From positions 22,496-86,495 of the forward strand of contig JAKSZP010017467.1 of assembly GCA_022478985.1 (NCBI GenBank): a stretch of 64,000 nucleotides of DNA, written 5' to 3'. Both the position numbers and the translations under genes were made by a program. The notes beneath the pieces are model-generated. The model searched no databases. It was not told the origin of the DNA and saw nothing but the letters and a program-made list of their open reading frames with translations. Shown one piece after another: positions 34,483-45,499 of the stretch (the first letter of the stretch is position 1; the number at the start of each line of letters is the position of its first letter). This DNA is from Massospora cicadina. Taxonomy: Eukaryota > Entomophthoromycota > Entomophthoromycetes > Entomophthorales > Entomophthoraceae.

Positions 34483-35223
34483 TGTCAGGGACTGGTACTA
34501 CTTTATCCCAGTTTGTGATAGAAAGCTGTGAACTTGCTAAGCCTGAGCTAAAGGTCCAGTATAACAAAGGGGCAGTGAGTACCATATAGAGAATAGCAAG
34601 GGCAATTTGGCAGTTTAGCCCTAAAGAAGGAAGGATTGCTTCAACCACTCCCATTCCTGTTAAAGCCAGTACACCAGCTATGTTTAGATGTGGAAGTAAT
34701 GGAAGAGGGATTTGTTCAGGTATAGGTGTTTCTGCACCCATGGTTATATGTTTTATAGAATAATTTAGTTAGACTGTATAGCTTGTTTACTATACAGTAA
34801 ATGGAACTGTTATAATAAAAATATGTACTTAAAGGGTTTAGCATATGATAATATTTTATTGACCGCAAAGACTAACCATCTGAATAGTCTTGTTTTTATA
34901 TCCCATCCAACTTACTGGACTTTCCTAAGCTTAATTGATTTTTGAACGGAGCACTATAATTCTTTTGAGCTTATGGGATTGTGCCTTGCATGTGATTTTG
35001 AAAGCAGTCAGAATCGTCTCAGTCCCATTGTAAATTCGTTTTGGTGCAATTAATCGACTCAATATCATTGCAATTAGGATAAATTAAGCGATTAATTGAA
35101 CGTAACTCAATACAATCATGATTTAATATGCAAATAATTGATCTAACTTCAGCACAAATTCTCTTGATCTGATGAATTGTATCTGAAATCTCAAGAATTC
35201 CTCTGTCAGGCTTTACCATGACA
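34483..35223 (-). repeat. Outer element 5' LTR
   Basis: 741 bp, plus-strand start TGTCAGGGACTGG, end ACCATGACA, followed by GTGCA (35224-35228). Confidence 0.93.
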
Positions 35224-38200
35224 GTGCAGGAGAAGTTTGAGGACTGGTGTGGACTGTAGGCATTTGGATTGGCTGCCAGGTGGGACAGGAGGGTGTTTTG
35301 CGCTGTGGGGTTGGCTAGCTGAGGTCCCTGGCCATGTTGATTTGCGCGGCGTGTGACCAGTTGTTTGGTTTGGGGTGTTGGGCTTGCCACTCTAACTATC
35401 CACTTACCAAATATTTTATCAGATTAGGTGATATGGTCAGTGAGGCCTAGGCCTGCTTCCATTCTAGGTCTGTGGAGTGGGCCTATTAATATTGGGGCTC
35501 TTCTGCCTTCCCACAACCATGACTGCAGTAAGGCCCTTATGCAGTCATGGAATTCTGAGGAGAAGGGGACAACTGCGGCTGGGAACCATAGGATTGGAAG
35601 CAGGAGGGAATTTGCAACTGCAACTCGCCCCATGAGTCCCATTTGCCTCCCTCTGAGGGAGGTGATGCAGGATGCGAGCTTCCAGATGAGTCCATCCTTG
35701 ATCCTGGGAAGGTCCAGCCCATTGGGGCTCAGGGTGATACCCAGGTGTTTCACTGGGCTGCTCAAAGGCGCCACCCCAAATGAGGCCCAGATTCTGCCCA
35801 GTTTTTTATTTTTTGTGGTTTTGGGTGGATGGTGAGGGTTATCCTTAAGTGCTGGTGAGTTGTATGCATTTTGCTGAATAAATTTTTTTAATCAGACTCA
35901 ATTTATTTTTTAAAATAGTGTTTCAGTTCACATCAATTTATTTTGGTTTTTACATTTAATTATTCAAATTAAAATAAATTTGGGTGGAAAGTTGATTTGT
36001 TGCCAGTTACATCATACTCAGGAGGTTCTGAGACCTGCAATTAAGGTCTCAATTTTTGTCATGTGATTTTAAATTGTTATAATTATTTAAATTCATTTTC
36101 AAAACTTTGATGTTTTTTATTAAATCATTTAAATTGATTTTGTCAGATTGGCTGGTTGATTCATCACTAATTATGTCATACTCAGCAATGTTCTGAGACC
36201 TGCAATTAAGGTCTCAATTATTGATATGTGGTTTTAAATTGTTTATATTATTTCAATTGCATATGAAAACCTCAATGCTTTTCATTGATTATTTGAATTG
36301 ATTTTATCAAGTCAGCTGGTTTATTTCGTTGCCAGTTCCATCATTTTCAGGTAAATTTTGATACATGCAATTAATTGCAATACTTACCTGGTTATTGAGA
36401 CTAATTTTAGCATTCGAATGCAGATCAGCTGATATGACAACAATACCATTATTGACAACAATGGCTGGCTCCTGATTTGTCCATCTGAGACATATCCAAC
36501 TTTTGAATTTTCTAAATGCATTTTTTGGAAATTGCAATCAATTTGACTTCTCTCCTTCTAATTCACCATGATGTCAGTCTTCCTCAGATGGCCATGGCAC
36601 TGGGTATATAATGCCCAGTTGCCACCCACCCCAGATACCATTTCTGGCTAGTGGGGGTGGCAGGAGGCAGGGTGGCTCTAGCCAGGGCCTGTTGGTGACC
36701 CTGGTTTGAGTTTTGCTGCCCTGGGTTGGTTGGATGATTATTGTGCCGCTAACAGGTAAGATCTCCATTTTTAATTTGTTGATTCTTACATTGATAGCTG
36801 ATCATATTGGTGGATGATTGACTCAAGTTTCTCTGAGTTCTCTGAGCTTGCAATCCCTCTGACAGCATCATCCGTGTATGCCAGAGTTTTCAGCGGCGGC
36901 TGCCCACACATACTGATACCTTCAAGCTCTGCCTCTGCCACCCACAACACTGAGTTGAAAGCCAGGCTGTACAATAGGGGAATCAAAGGGTCCCCTTGCC
37001 TCACCCCACATTGATTTGAGATTTTAGCCAACTGGAATCCAGGTATAAAAACCGACATGCTTGTCATAGTTGTTTGCTTCATCGCCCAGTCAGTGAATCT
37101 TCATGGCAGTTGTGCTCTCTCCATGCAACGGTGTAAATACAACCAGTCTACCCTGTCTTGAGCTTTTTCTTGGTCTAGGAATATTAATGCCACACTAAAA
37201 TTTAACTGGGTGACGTTGGTGACCATGTGGATGTTGTCCCAGATGTTCCTGCTAGGGACATATCCGAGTTGGTTTGTCAAGATAACTTTCCTCCCAATTG
37301 AACCCAGATGACGTGCCAGGATTTTTGAAAGCAGTTTGGAGTCGGAATCAATCAGTGAGATTGGATGCCAGTTTTTGAGTAAATGTATATCACCTTTTTT
37401 GTGGAGGAGAATGAGCAGGACTTCATCCCCTCCAGGCATCAGTTTGGTATCATCCAAGCATCTGTTGAGTGTTGCAAGGAGTATGTGGCTTAGGTAGTCA
37501 GGAAATGTTGCGATCAATTTGTACAGAATCCCACCAGTTCCAGGAATCTTCAGCCGGGGAAGACTCTTGATTGCTGCGTTGAGCTCCTCCTTTGTTATTA
37601 GTGCTGTGAGGGCTGATGTGTCCAGGGTCAGGGGTGGCTACGCCCTTGAAAGAAGGACTTGATGTCCTGAGGTAAAGTGCACTTGTTTGAGTATAGTTTC
37701 ATGTAGTAATCAAGGGTTATTTCTGTTAGCACCACTGGGGAACGCGCTACGGTGCCATCTTGCATGGCCAGAGAGTCGCATCTGGTCTGGGATTTATGGG
37801 TGGTGAACTTGAACATGAAGAATCTGGACGATTTTTCACCCTCGGCCACCAGTTTTGCTCCCACCTGTAACGTGAGCTGTTTTGAGCTTGCTTGCTGAAA
37901 CCTTGGATCTCGAGGGTCAATTGAACCCATTCCCTCGTCCAGTTGGTGCTGTGGCCCAAAGGATGTGCGTTTTGCGGTGGCAACAATTTCAGCTTTCAGG
38001 CATCCCCAGGTCTGGATTTGGTCCTCACTGAGGGGGTCCCTCACATCACTGGACAGGGTTCATACTGCTAACCAGTGGGTGAAGTTGACATTAGTTACAG
38101 TTTGTGAGTGAATCTTCTCCCATTTTGGGTGCAGTTGTGCCTGCGACTCTGACCTCAAGGTAATCCTTACCAGCTATGGCCTAAGTGGGTGATACTAACT

Positions 38201-38857
38201 GTCTCAAAGTTTTCTACCATATGCTTAAGGCTCGCTGGGATGCAGATTAGGTCGATACATGTCATTGAGAGCAGCTCACCCTCCTGACAGGTGGCCTCGT
38301 CATGAGCTCAAGGGTTGGCACGTCCTTTGGGCGGGCATCAATGACTTCCAACGCGGCCATGAGCGACGCAAGTTCCTGGTGTCCATGGGGATGATCAATG
38401 TCTGGGGCCATCTATCTGTGGCCCTTGTGAGCCAACAGTTAATGTCCCCTAGGAGGAAGCTGTTTTCCGGTAGTGGTAAATTGGCCACCTCTTTGAAGAA
38501 GTTGGCGCAGTTGCTGGGGATGTTGGGGGTGTAGTATTGACTAGGGTGTACTGACTTCCCTGCCAGGTGATTGTGATGGCCAGGACTCTCCCCCTAGGTG
38601 ATTAGTCGAGGATGTGATGGTGATGCCCCTGCCTGGTTTGATCATGAACCTGCAGAGGGTAGACCAAGTTGAGAAGTTTAGGAGGAGCATCCAGGTCCAC
38701 TTAGGGTCCTCCCCCTCAGGCAGTGACTCTACTGGATCGCCAGGATGTCAGACGGAGGGTTTCGCAGCTGCTGATTTTTCTTTGCCCAGGAGTGGCGGCC
38801 TTCAGCCCTGCAATATTGAACATCACTATTGTGATTGGATTTCCCAATCTGCCAAAT
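35224..38857 (-). pseudogene. LINE B2 ORF2, main part
   Basis: Endonuclease start FNIAGLKAA near 38800-38830 and GDINCWLTRATDRWP near 38430-38460. RT: LLHKKGDIHLLKNWHPISL near 37370-37420, QLGYVPSRNIWDNIH near 37240-37290, catalytic YTDD at 36867-36878. The thumb entry KHLGITLSPNGL is near 35720, about 1.1 kb beyond YTDD, with two minisatellite units between. It is cut at 35224 by the LTR insertion and continues at 23378. Several frameshifts. Confidence 0.85.
35990..36400 (-). repeat. Family-B internal minisatellite, two units
   Basis: Two units of about 167 bp have perfect hairpin cores TGAGACCT-N7-AGGTCTCA at 36029-36051 and 36194-36216. A partial terminal unit with CAG|GTAAGT follows on the minus strand (near 36380). 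Confidence 0.88.
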
Positions 38858-38899
38858 CCGCCTTAATCAGATTTCAGGGCCATTTGACCCAGTTCTATC

Positions 38900-40242
38900 A
38901 CGATTCAAGTGATTCAAGCTTTGAGTGCCCATTTGGGAGTTCTGCACCACTGAGCTGAGCTGAGGCACCACTCACTCTCTCAGTAGCTGGACCGTCTTGA
39001 AATCTTTTGTAACCCTTATTCTGAGAGTTTTCGTTGAGACTACATGTAGGTGACCAGAGTTGTAAACTCCGGCCTGAACCAGCACTGGTTCATTTCCCAC
39101 TCCATGGGCTGCATTTGTCCCTGTGTCGCTGCCTGCATCTGCTGTTTTGCTGTCCCCTCCATTGACTCCTTGGGGGTCTCTCTCAGGGATTCAAAATTGT
39201 TTTCATTTTCAATATTATTGGTTTACAGAATCAGATTAGCTTTTTTAGCTTCCTCATCCCTCTCTCTGGCCTCAGCTCATCGCTTTGCTTTCTCCTCTGC
39301 TTCGCGTTGTTTGGTGTTGACTGGTTTGATGATCTGATACTCACCATTTTCCCCCGGTTAAATGGGGTTGTTGCCATCTGAAGTTTACTGAAAGTTTCAT
39401 TTTCATCCATTTCCTCAGGGTCCTCCTCCTCCTACTGCTTGCCTACAGCAGGGCATGCATGGGCCCAATGCCCAAGTGCCTGGAAGTGCTGGCAGATGGG
39501 AGGAGACTTCTCTGGGGGGTTTTTGAAGGGATCAGATGCTTGTCCCTCCAGCAAGATGAACTGTGCGACATGTGGGATCAGTTGGGATTAGCTTCTACTT
39601 TGGGCTTGGGGTCATTAACCATGATCGCCTTCCTGCTGCAGAGTCATGGCATGAGGTGGAAGCGCTGCAGCTCAAACTGCTTCACTCTTCCATACTCCTC
39701 AAGGCCTTTGATTAGCTCTGCTTCAATGAAGTCGCGATGGAGATCAGTAGGGAGATCTTCAAAGGAGATGAAGAGGTCATTCTCCTTGTTCCAGCGGGTG
39801 TGATGTACCTTTATGCGGTGGGGTACACCTTTTATGGTCACTTCAATGATGACCTTTGCTGCAGTGTTCCCCTGCTCCACTGTGGTGAAGCCAATATCTA
39901 CAATACTTGTTAGAATTCTTGCTTAAAAATGGCATTTTCAAAAAAATTTCTTCTTTTGGTAATCACTATCAAGATCTCTGGGTATTTGAACCCAAAGTTC
40001 ACTCTAACCCCATGCTTAACAGGTGAGGAGGGTAGTGAATGTCAGATATTATTATAAAGCATATGCTGGTACAGTATTTTTAAGTACCATTCAGTATGGA
40101 CTTGCATCTTTCATTTGATCTGGTTCACATGGCTAACCAGGAGCTCCTTGTGGGAGCATTTGATGCCCTTGGGGAATGACATATTGGTGGAATTACCACC
40201 CTTTATGATGTTTGCCCAGGACTTCTGATTGGAGTTGTGCAT
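38900..40242 (-). pseudogene. LINE B2 ORF1
   Basis: Same plan as B1 and B3. An open block at 39880-39644 has KENDLFISFEDLPTDLHRD, and the variant zinc knuckle C-QH-F-QALG-H-WAHA-C is near 39450-39500, second Cys replaced by Phe. A frameshift near 39890 separates the N-terminus. The B1 stop at 21017 is absent, so the C-terminus continues toward ORF2. Confidence 0.78.
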
Positions 40243-40330
40243 CTTTTCTTTCTTTACTGATTATTAAATGTTCAGTTCAACTTGAATCTTCCTTTACTAT
40301 ATAAAATGGATGCTTAGGAGAAAGAAAACC

Positions 40331-40366
<36 letters not shown>

Positions 40367-40372
40367 TATAAT
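40331..40372. repeat. (AAT)n microsatellite between LINE B2 and the SINE
   Basis: About a dozen AAT triplets, followed by a short imperfect ATAATAAAAAG stretch before the SINE head. Confidence 0.9.
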
Positions 40373-40510
40373 AAAAAGTGTGTTTAGCTGAGCGGGTAAA
40401 ACTGCTTCCATCCCAAGTGCAGGTTTTGAGTTTGAAACCTGTACTGGCTAGAAAATATTCTTGGTGTGGTATATTTGTCCCAGGTCAACCCACCTCAAAT
40501 AATTTTTTTA
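40373..40510 (+). mobile_element. tRNA-derived SINE with a LINE-B tail
   Basis: The head (about 40380-40450) has an A box TAGCTGAGCGGG and a B box-like GAGTTTGAAACC, with an AGGTTT/AAACCT stem around the T-loop position: a tRNA-derived RNA polymerase III promoter. After a short linker the 3' part, 40460-40503, is nearly the same as the 3' end of LINE B on the other strand: GGTGTGGTATATTTGTCCC, then CCCACCTCAAATAA. An AAT-rich end follows, as in the LINE. Such tail sharing is how SINEs recruit a LINE reverse transcriptase (known for several SINE/LINE pairs); recruitment here is inference. Confidence 0.75.
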
Positions 40511-40616
40511 AATGATAATAATAATAATAATAACTTTATTTAAGGTGGGCTGACCTTGGGACAAATATGCTACACTGAAGAGAGGGGGAGAAAGTGAAAT
40601 AAGGGGGCCACAACCT

Positions 40617-43600
40617 AAATGTGAGTACCAGGGAGAATGTCATGGCTAGTGTTCCCATGGGACCTGGCGGTGTTGGAGGTGGTTTACTTGAGCTGCTCAG
40701 TAAATTTACTTTGTTGAGGCAGGTTTGTATTTCTAGGTCAACAGTTAGGAAGGGTAGCAGAAGCCAGCCCTGCACAATCCTCTGAAGTCAACATGGAGTT
40801 GCTTCATTGAACAGCTAAATATTGAATGATTTAATAATGTTTTTGTTAAATCAGTTGCAAATATTGACAGGATTTGGGGCTGAATTTTGAATTGCCTCGA
40901 GAAAAATCATGTGAATTATCCATAGGGAAAGTGTGAAAATAACCACTTGGAGCAAGTCTGGGATTGGTGAGTCAATATTAAGTGCCATAAAATTTGAAAT
41001 TGGACAGAGTTCAGTGGGTATGCAGTTGGGTGCCATCAGAGGCCACACTAGTTTTATACAAGCCAGGCTGTTGGGTACTCTTTCAACCTATGCAGCTGGG
41101 TGTCTTTTGTGCTGCAACCTCTACAGTACTCCTGGGTTAATTTGGACCACTCATCTGTTTGGTAGGCCCTGTGCAGGCATTGCCAAACTGCACCATAATT
41201 TTTGGGTGAAGTAAATCATGGGTCACAAATTTCCAAATTTTTTTCGAGTTTTTTTGTCATATGGCTGATCATTATAGTCCAGGAGGTCAATAAAGGCTAG
41301 GGTTCACACTCTTAATGGGGGGTATTCTACCACTGAGACTTGAGTGCCCCTGTATTCCTGAGCAAAGGTATGGTTTGCAAATCCTCAGCTGCATTGCTCC
41401 CTTGTGATACTGAGGGGGAACAACCATGCATCTTGACAGATGTTCTTCATTACTGCATGGGAGAAGCTCGAGGCCTGGTGTGGGCCATGGGAATCTGGAG
41501 TGGCCGCCAGGTAGGATAGGAGGGTGTTTTGCACTGTGGGATTGGCTAGTCTGAGGTCCCTGGCCAGGTTGATAAATGTGGCATGTGACCAGTGGTTTGG
41601 TTTGGGGGTTGGGCTTATCACTCTAACTAACCACTTACCAAATATCTTATCCAATTGAGTGAAGTAGTTGGTGAGGCCTAGGCCTCCTTCTGTTTGTGGT
41701 CCATGGAGCAGGCCTATTTGTCTTGGGGCTCTTCTGCCTTCCCACAACCACAACTACAATAATACCCTGATGTGGTCAGGGAATTCTGATGAAAAGGGGA
41801 CAGTTGCCGCTGGGAACCAGAGGATTGGAAGCAGGAGGAAATTAGTGACTGTGACCCACCCTATGAGTCCCATTTGCCTTCCCCTGAGGGAGGCAATATG
41901 GGATATGAGCTTCCAGATGAGCCCATCCTCAATCTCAGGTAGGTCCAGCTCATTTTGGGCTCAGGGTGATACCCAGGTGTTGCACTGGGCCACCTAAAAG
42001 CACCACCCCAAATTGGGCCCAGATTCTGCCCAGTTTTTTTGTTTTTTTGGATACTAGGGGGTGGCGGGGATGGTCGTTGCATGCTGGCAAACTGTATGCA
42101 TTTTGCCAAATAAATTTGTATTTAATTTGATTTATTTTGTTTTTTGGGTTTTTGCTTCCATTTGCCTTGATTCTTTTTGATTTTCACGTTGGACATCGCG
42201 GATTATGCAGATTTGGCTGAAGAAGTGATTCGCCACCAGTTACTTCATCCCTGGCGATATGCAGAGGCCTGCAGTTAAGGTCTCAACTTTTGATTGGATT
42301 AATTGATTTTTTTAAATTATTTTGATTGGGCTCCAAGGCTTCATAATTCCGTATAAAATGATGTGAATTGGTTTCAGCATCTCAGCCACTTGATTTGTTG
42401 CCAATTACATCATACTTGGCCATGGTCTGAGACCTGCAATTTAAGTCTCAACTGTTAATTGGTGGAATTAAATTGTTTAAATTATTTAAATTTGCATTCG
42501 AGACATCATAATTGTGTGTAAAATTTTCAAAATTAATTTTGTCAGAGTGGCTGACTGATTTGGCACAAATTACATCATCTATGGCGGTGTGCTGAGACCT
42601 GCAATTAAGGTCTCAGTCATTGATTGGTGTAGCGAAATTATTTAAATTGAATCTATTGGATTCTGAGACATCAGAATTGTGTATTAATTTATCTAAATTA
42701 GGTTTGTCAGAGCAGTTGTCTGATTTGGCACCAATTTCATCATTCCCAGTGAAAATCTGAGACCTGTACTCAAGGTCTCAATTGTTGATTGGTGTAAATA
42801 AATAATTTAAGTTGATTGTATTGAGTTCTGAGACTTTGGAATTGTGCGTTGAATTATTTAAATTGGTTATATCAGTTCAGCCCATCGATTTGTTGCTGAA
42901 CCCAACATTTCCAGGTGGAGTTCAAAACGCAATTGATTGCAGAACCTACCTGCTTGTCAAAACTGGTTTTTGCATTAAAATTTGGATCAGCTGATGCTTC
43001 AATGATGTCATTGCCACTATCAGCGGCTGGCTCCTGATTTGTTGTTTTTGAGATGCATCCAACTTCTGAATTTTCTGAATGCATTTTTTGGCATTCATGA
43101 TCTATTTTAATATGCTTTTTCTTATAGACCATGACATCAGCCTTCCTCAGATGGCCATGGCGCCGGGTATATAAAGCCTGGCTGTCACCCAGCCCAGGTA
43201 CCATTTCTGGCAGAGTGGGGGTGACAGGAGGCAGGGTGGCACTCAACTGGGCCATTTGGCAAACCCTGGTTCAGGTTTTGCACCACTGACAGGTAATATT
43301 TCTGTTTTTGATTTGTTAATTCGTGCGTTGCTAGCTAATTTGTATTGTTGGATAATTGACTCAAGTTTTCCAAGTCTTTCGAGCTTGCAATCCCTATGAC
43401 TGCATCATTGGTGTATTCCAGAGCCTTCAGCGGGGGCTGTGCCATGTACGCCAATGCCTTCCAGCTCTGCCTCCACAGCCCACAACACTAATCAAAAGCC
43501 AGGTTGTACAGCAGGGGGATCAGCGGGTCCCTTTGCCTCACCCCACATTGAGGTAAGATTTTGGCTGACTGGTACCCAGGGCCTAGGACTGACATGCTTG

Positions 43601-45465
43601 TCATAGTCATTTGCTTCATTGCCCAATCAATGAATTTCCGCGGCGGGTGTGCTCTCTCCATGCAATAGTGTAGGTATGACCAGTCCACTCTGTCATAAGC
43701 TTTCTATTGGTCTAGGAATACTAATGCTCCACTAGATTTCAACTGGGTGACATTGGTGACTGTGTGGATGTTGTCCCAGATGCTCCTTCCAGGGACAAAA
43801 CTGTGTTGGTTTGTTGAAATCATGTTCTTCCTAATGGAACCCAGATGATGTGCCAGGATTTTCAAAAGCAGTTTGGTGTCAGAATTATCCAGTAAGATTT
43901 GTCACAAGTTATCAAGTGAATGTGTGTCACCCTTCTTGTGAAGGAGAACAAGCAGGGCTTCATCCCCTCCAGGCATGAGCTTGGTCTCATCCAAGCATCT
44001 GTTGAGCTTGGCAAGGAGGATGTGGCTGAGGAGGTCTGGAAATGTCAAAATCAGTTCATACAGAATCCCATCAGGTCCTGGACTCTTCCGCCGGGGAAGG
44101 CTCTTGATTGCCATGTTGAGCTCATCCTTCATTATTGGCTCTGTGAGGGCCAATGTGTCCAGGGTTAGGGGTGGCTCTGCCCTTGCAAGGAAGGAATCAA
44201 TGTCCTGAGGTAAGGCGCCCTTGTTTGAGTATAACTTTGTGTAGTATTCATGGGCTATGTCCTCTAGCGCCTCTGGGGAGTGTGCTATGGTACCATCTTG
44301 CGCGGCCAGAGCATCACATCAGGTTCAGGATTTCTGGGCAGTGAACTGACACATATAGAATCTAGATGATTTTTCAACCTCAGCCACCACTTTTGCTCCT
44401 GCTTGTAATGTGCGCCGTTCCTGTGCTTGCTGAAACCTTGGATCTCAAGGGTTAGCCAAACCCATTCCTTCATCCAATTGGTGCTGTGGCCCACTTGGGG
44501 GGCATTCCTCTTGAGATGTGCACGTTGATTGATTGCCCTTTAGAGCGCTGATGCCTTGGCCACGTGCCTCCTGGAGGACATACGTTTTGCGGTGGCAACC
44601 ATCTCAGCTTTCAGGCGTCCCAAGTCTGGATTGGGTCTTCGCTGAGGGGGTCCCTCATATCACTAGCCAGGGTTTGTACTGCTAACCAGTGGGTGAAGTT
44701 GGCATTAGTTACAGTTTGTGGGTGAATCTTCTCCCATTTTGGGCATGGCTGTGTCTGCAACTCTGACCTCAATTAATCCTTACCAGCTGATGGTCCAAGT
44801 GGGTGACACTAACTGTCTCAAAGTTTTCTACCATACACTTGTGGGTCGCTAGGATGCAGATTAGGTTGATATGTGTCATTGAGAGCAGCTTGCCCTCTCT
44901 GACGTGTGGCCTTGTCATGTGCTCCAGGGTTGGTATGTCCTTTAGGCGTGCATTGATGACCCCTAATGTAGCCATTAGTGATACAAGTTTCTGGTTTCCT
45001 CAGGGATGAGCAATATCTGGGGGCCATCTAGTCTGTGGCTCTTGTGAGCCAACAGTTTATGTCCCCTAGGAGGAAGCTGTTTTCCAGTAGTGGTAGATTG
45101 GCCACCTCTTCAAAGAAGTTGGCTCAGTCGCTGGGGATGTTGGGGCATAAGTATTGACTAGGGTGTAATGATTTCCCTGCCAGGTGATCGTGATGGCCAG
45201 AACTCTCCCCCTAGGTGATCAGTCAAGGATGTGATGGTGATGTCCCTGCCTGGTTTGATCACAAACCTGCAGAGGGTGGACCAAGTTGAGAAGTATGGGA
45301 GGAGCATCTGGGTCCACTTGGGCTCCTCCCCCTTGGGCAGTGACTATCCTGGATCACCAGGATATCAGCCAGAGGGTTTTGCAGGTGCTGAATTTTCTTG
45401 GCCTGGGACATGGCAGCCTTCAGTCCTATGATATTGAACGTCTTTATTGTGATCAGATTACCCAA
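40617..45465 (-). pseudogene. LINE B3 ORF2
   Basis: The endonuclease begins KTFNIIGLKAA near 45430 and keeps the Gln before its acidic residue (ILVIQDSH; here Asp stands where Glu is usual). RT: KSLPRRKSPGPDGILYELI at 44080-44110, LLHKKGDTHSLDN near 43925. The catalytic box reads YTND at 43404-43415: the first catalytic Asp is Asn, so the enzyme would be inactive. The thumb entry lies about 1.4 kb further (near 41960), with four minisatellite units between. C-terminal block PPPTPPGPMGTLA is near 40650-40690. Confidence 0.85.
42225..42960 (-). repeat. Family-B internal minisatellite, four units
   Basis: Four units start near 42233, 42398, 42563 and 42730 (period 165-167 bp). Hairpin cores are at 42263-42285, 42428-42450, 42593-42615 and 42758-42780. 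The third is perfect; the others have compensating or single changes. Each unit carries TGA at the same place in the frame that is otherwise open. Confidence 0.9.
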
Positions 45466-45499
45466 TCCACCTGATCCGCCTTAATCAGATAGTTCAGGG

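Larger units (their letters stand above)
23379..35223 (-). mobile_element. Outer Ty3/Gypsy chromovirus-type LTR retrotransposon, inserted in LINE B2
   Basis: It has complete termini TG...CA with LTRs at 23379-24116 and 34483-35223, and a 5-bp target duplication GTGCA. Without the inner insertion it is about 5.7 kb. Gene order on the minus strand is gag-protease (34291-33323), RT and RNase H (33320-31890), then, beyond the inner element, integrase with chromodomain (25757-24117). A purine-rich tract, GGTGGGGGATGA, lies just inside the left (3') LTR. Stops and frameshifts show it is inactive. Confidence 0.95.
35224..40322 (-). mobile_element. LINE family B, copy B2, 5' part
   Basis: This is the 5' portion of the copy whose 3' end is at 22438-23378. 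5' box 40297-40330, ORF1 from the ATG at 40242, ORF2 from about 38857. An (AAT)n run directly precedes the 5' end (right side), again placing a LINE start next to a microsatellite. Confidence 0.92.

Noticed and set aside
35428..35835. A plus-strand ORF of about 135 codons
   Set aside because: It mirrors the minus-strand RT thumb of LINE B2 and recurs only as the antisense of B1 and B3.
40380..40452. A functional tRNA gene on the plus strand
   Set aside because: A-box and B-box are present but acceptor pairing is absent, and the sequence continues into a LINE-like tail; it is better explained as a SINE head.
42225..42960. A CRISPR-like array because of regularly spaced hairpin repeats
   Set aside because: Units of about 166 bp are homologous over their whole length, with no unique spacers, and the context is eukaryotic; it is a minisatellite.
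42225..42960. TGA read as a sense codon, since every minisatellite unit has TGA at the same frame position
   Set aside because: The transporter gene uses TGG for Trp and has no in-frame TGA, and TAA and TAG also break the LINE frames; recoding is not needed.
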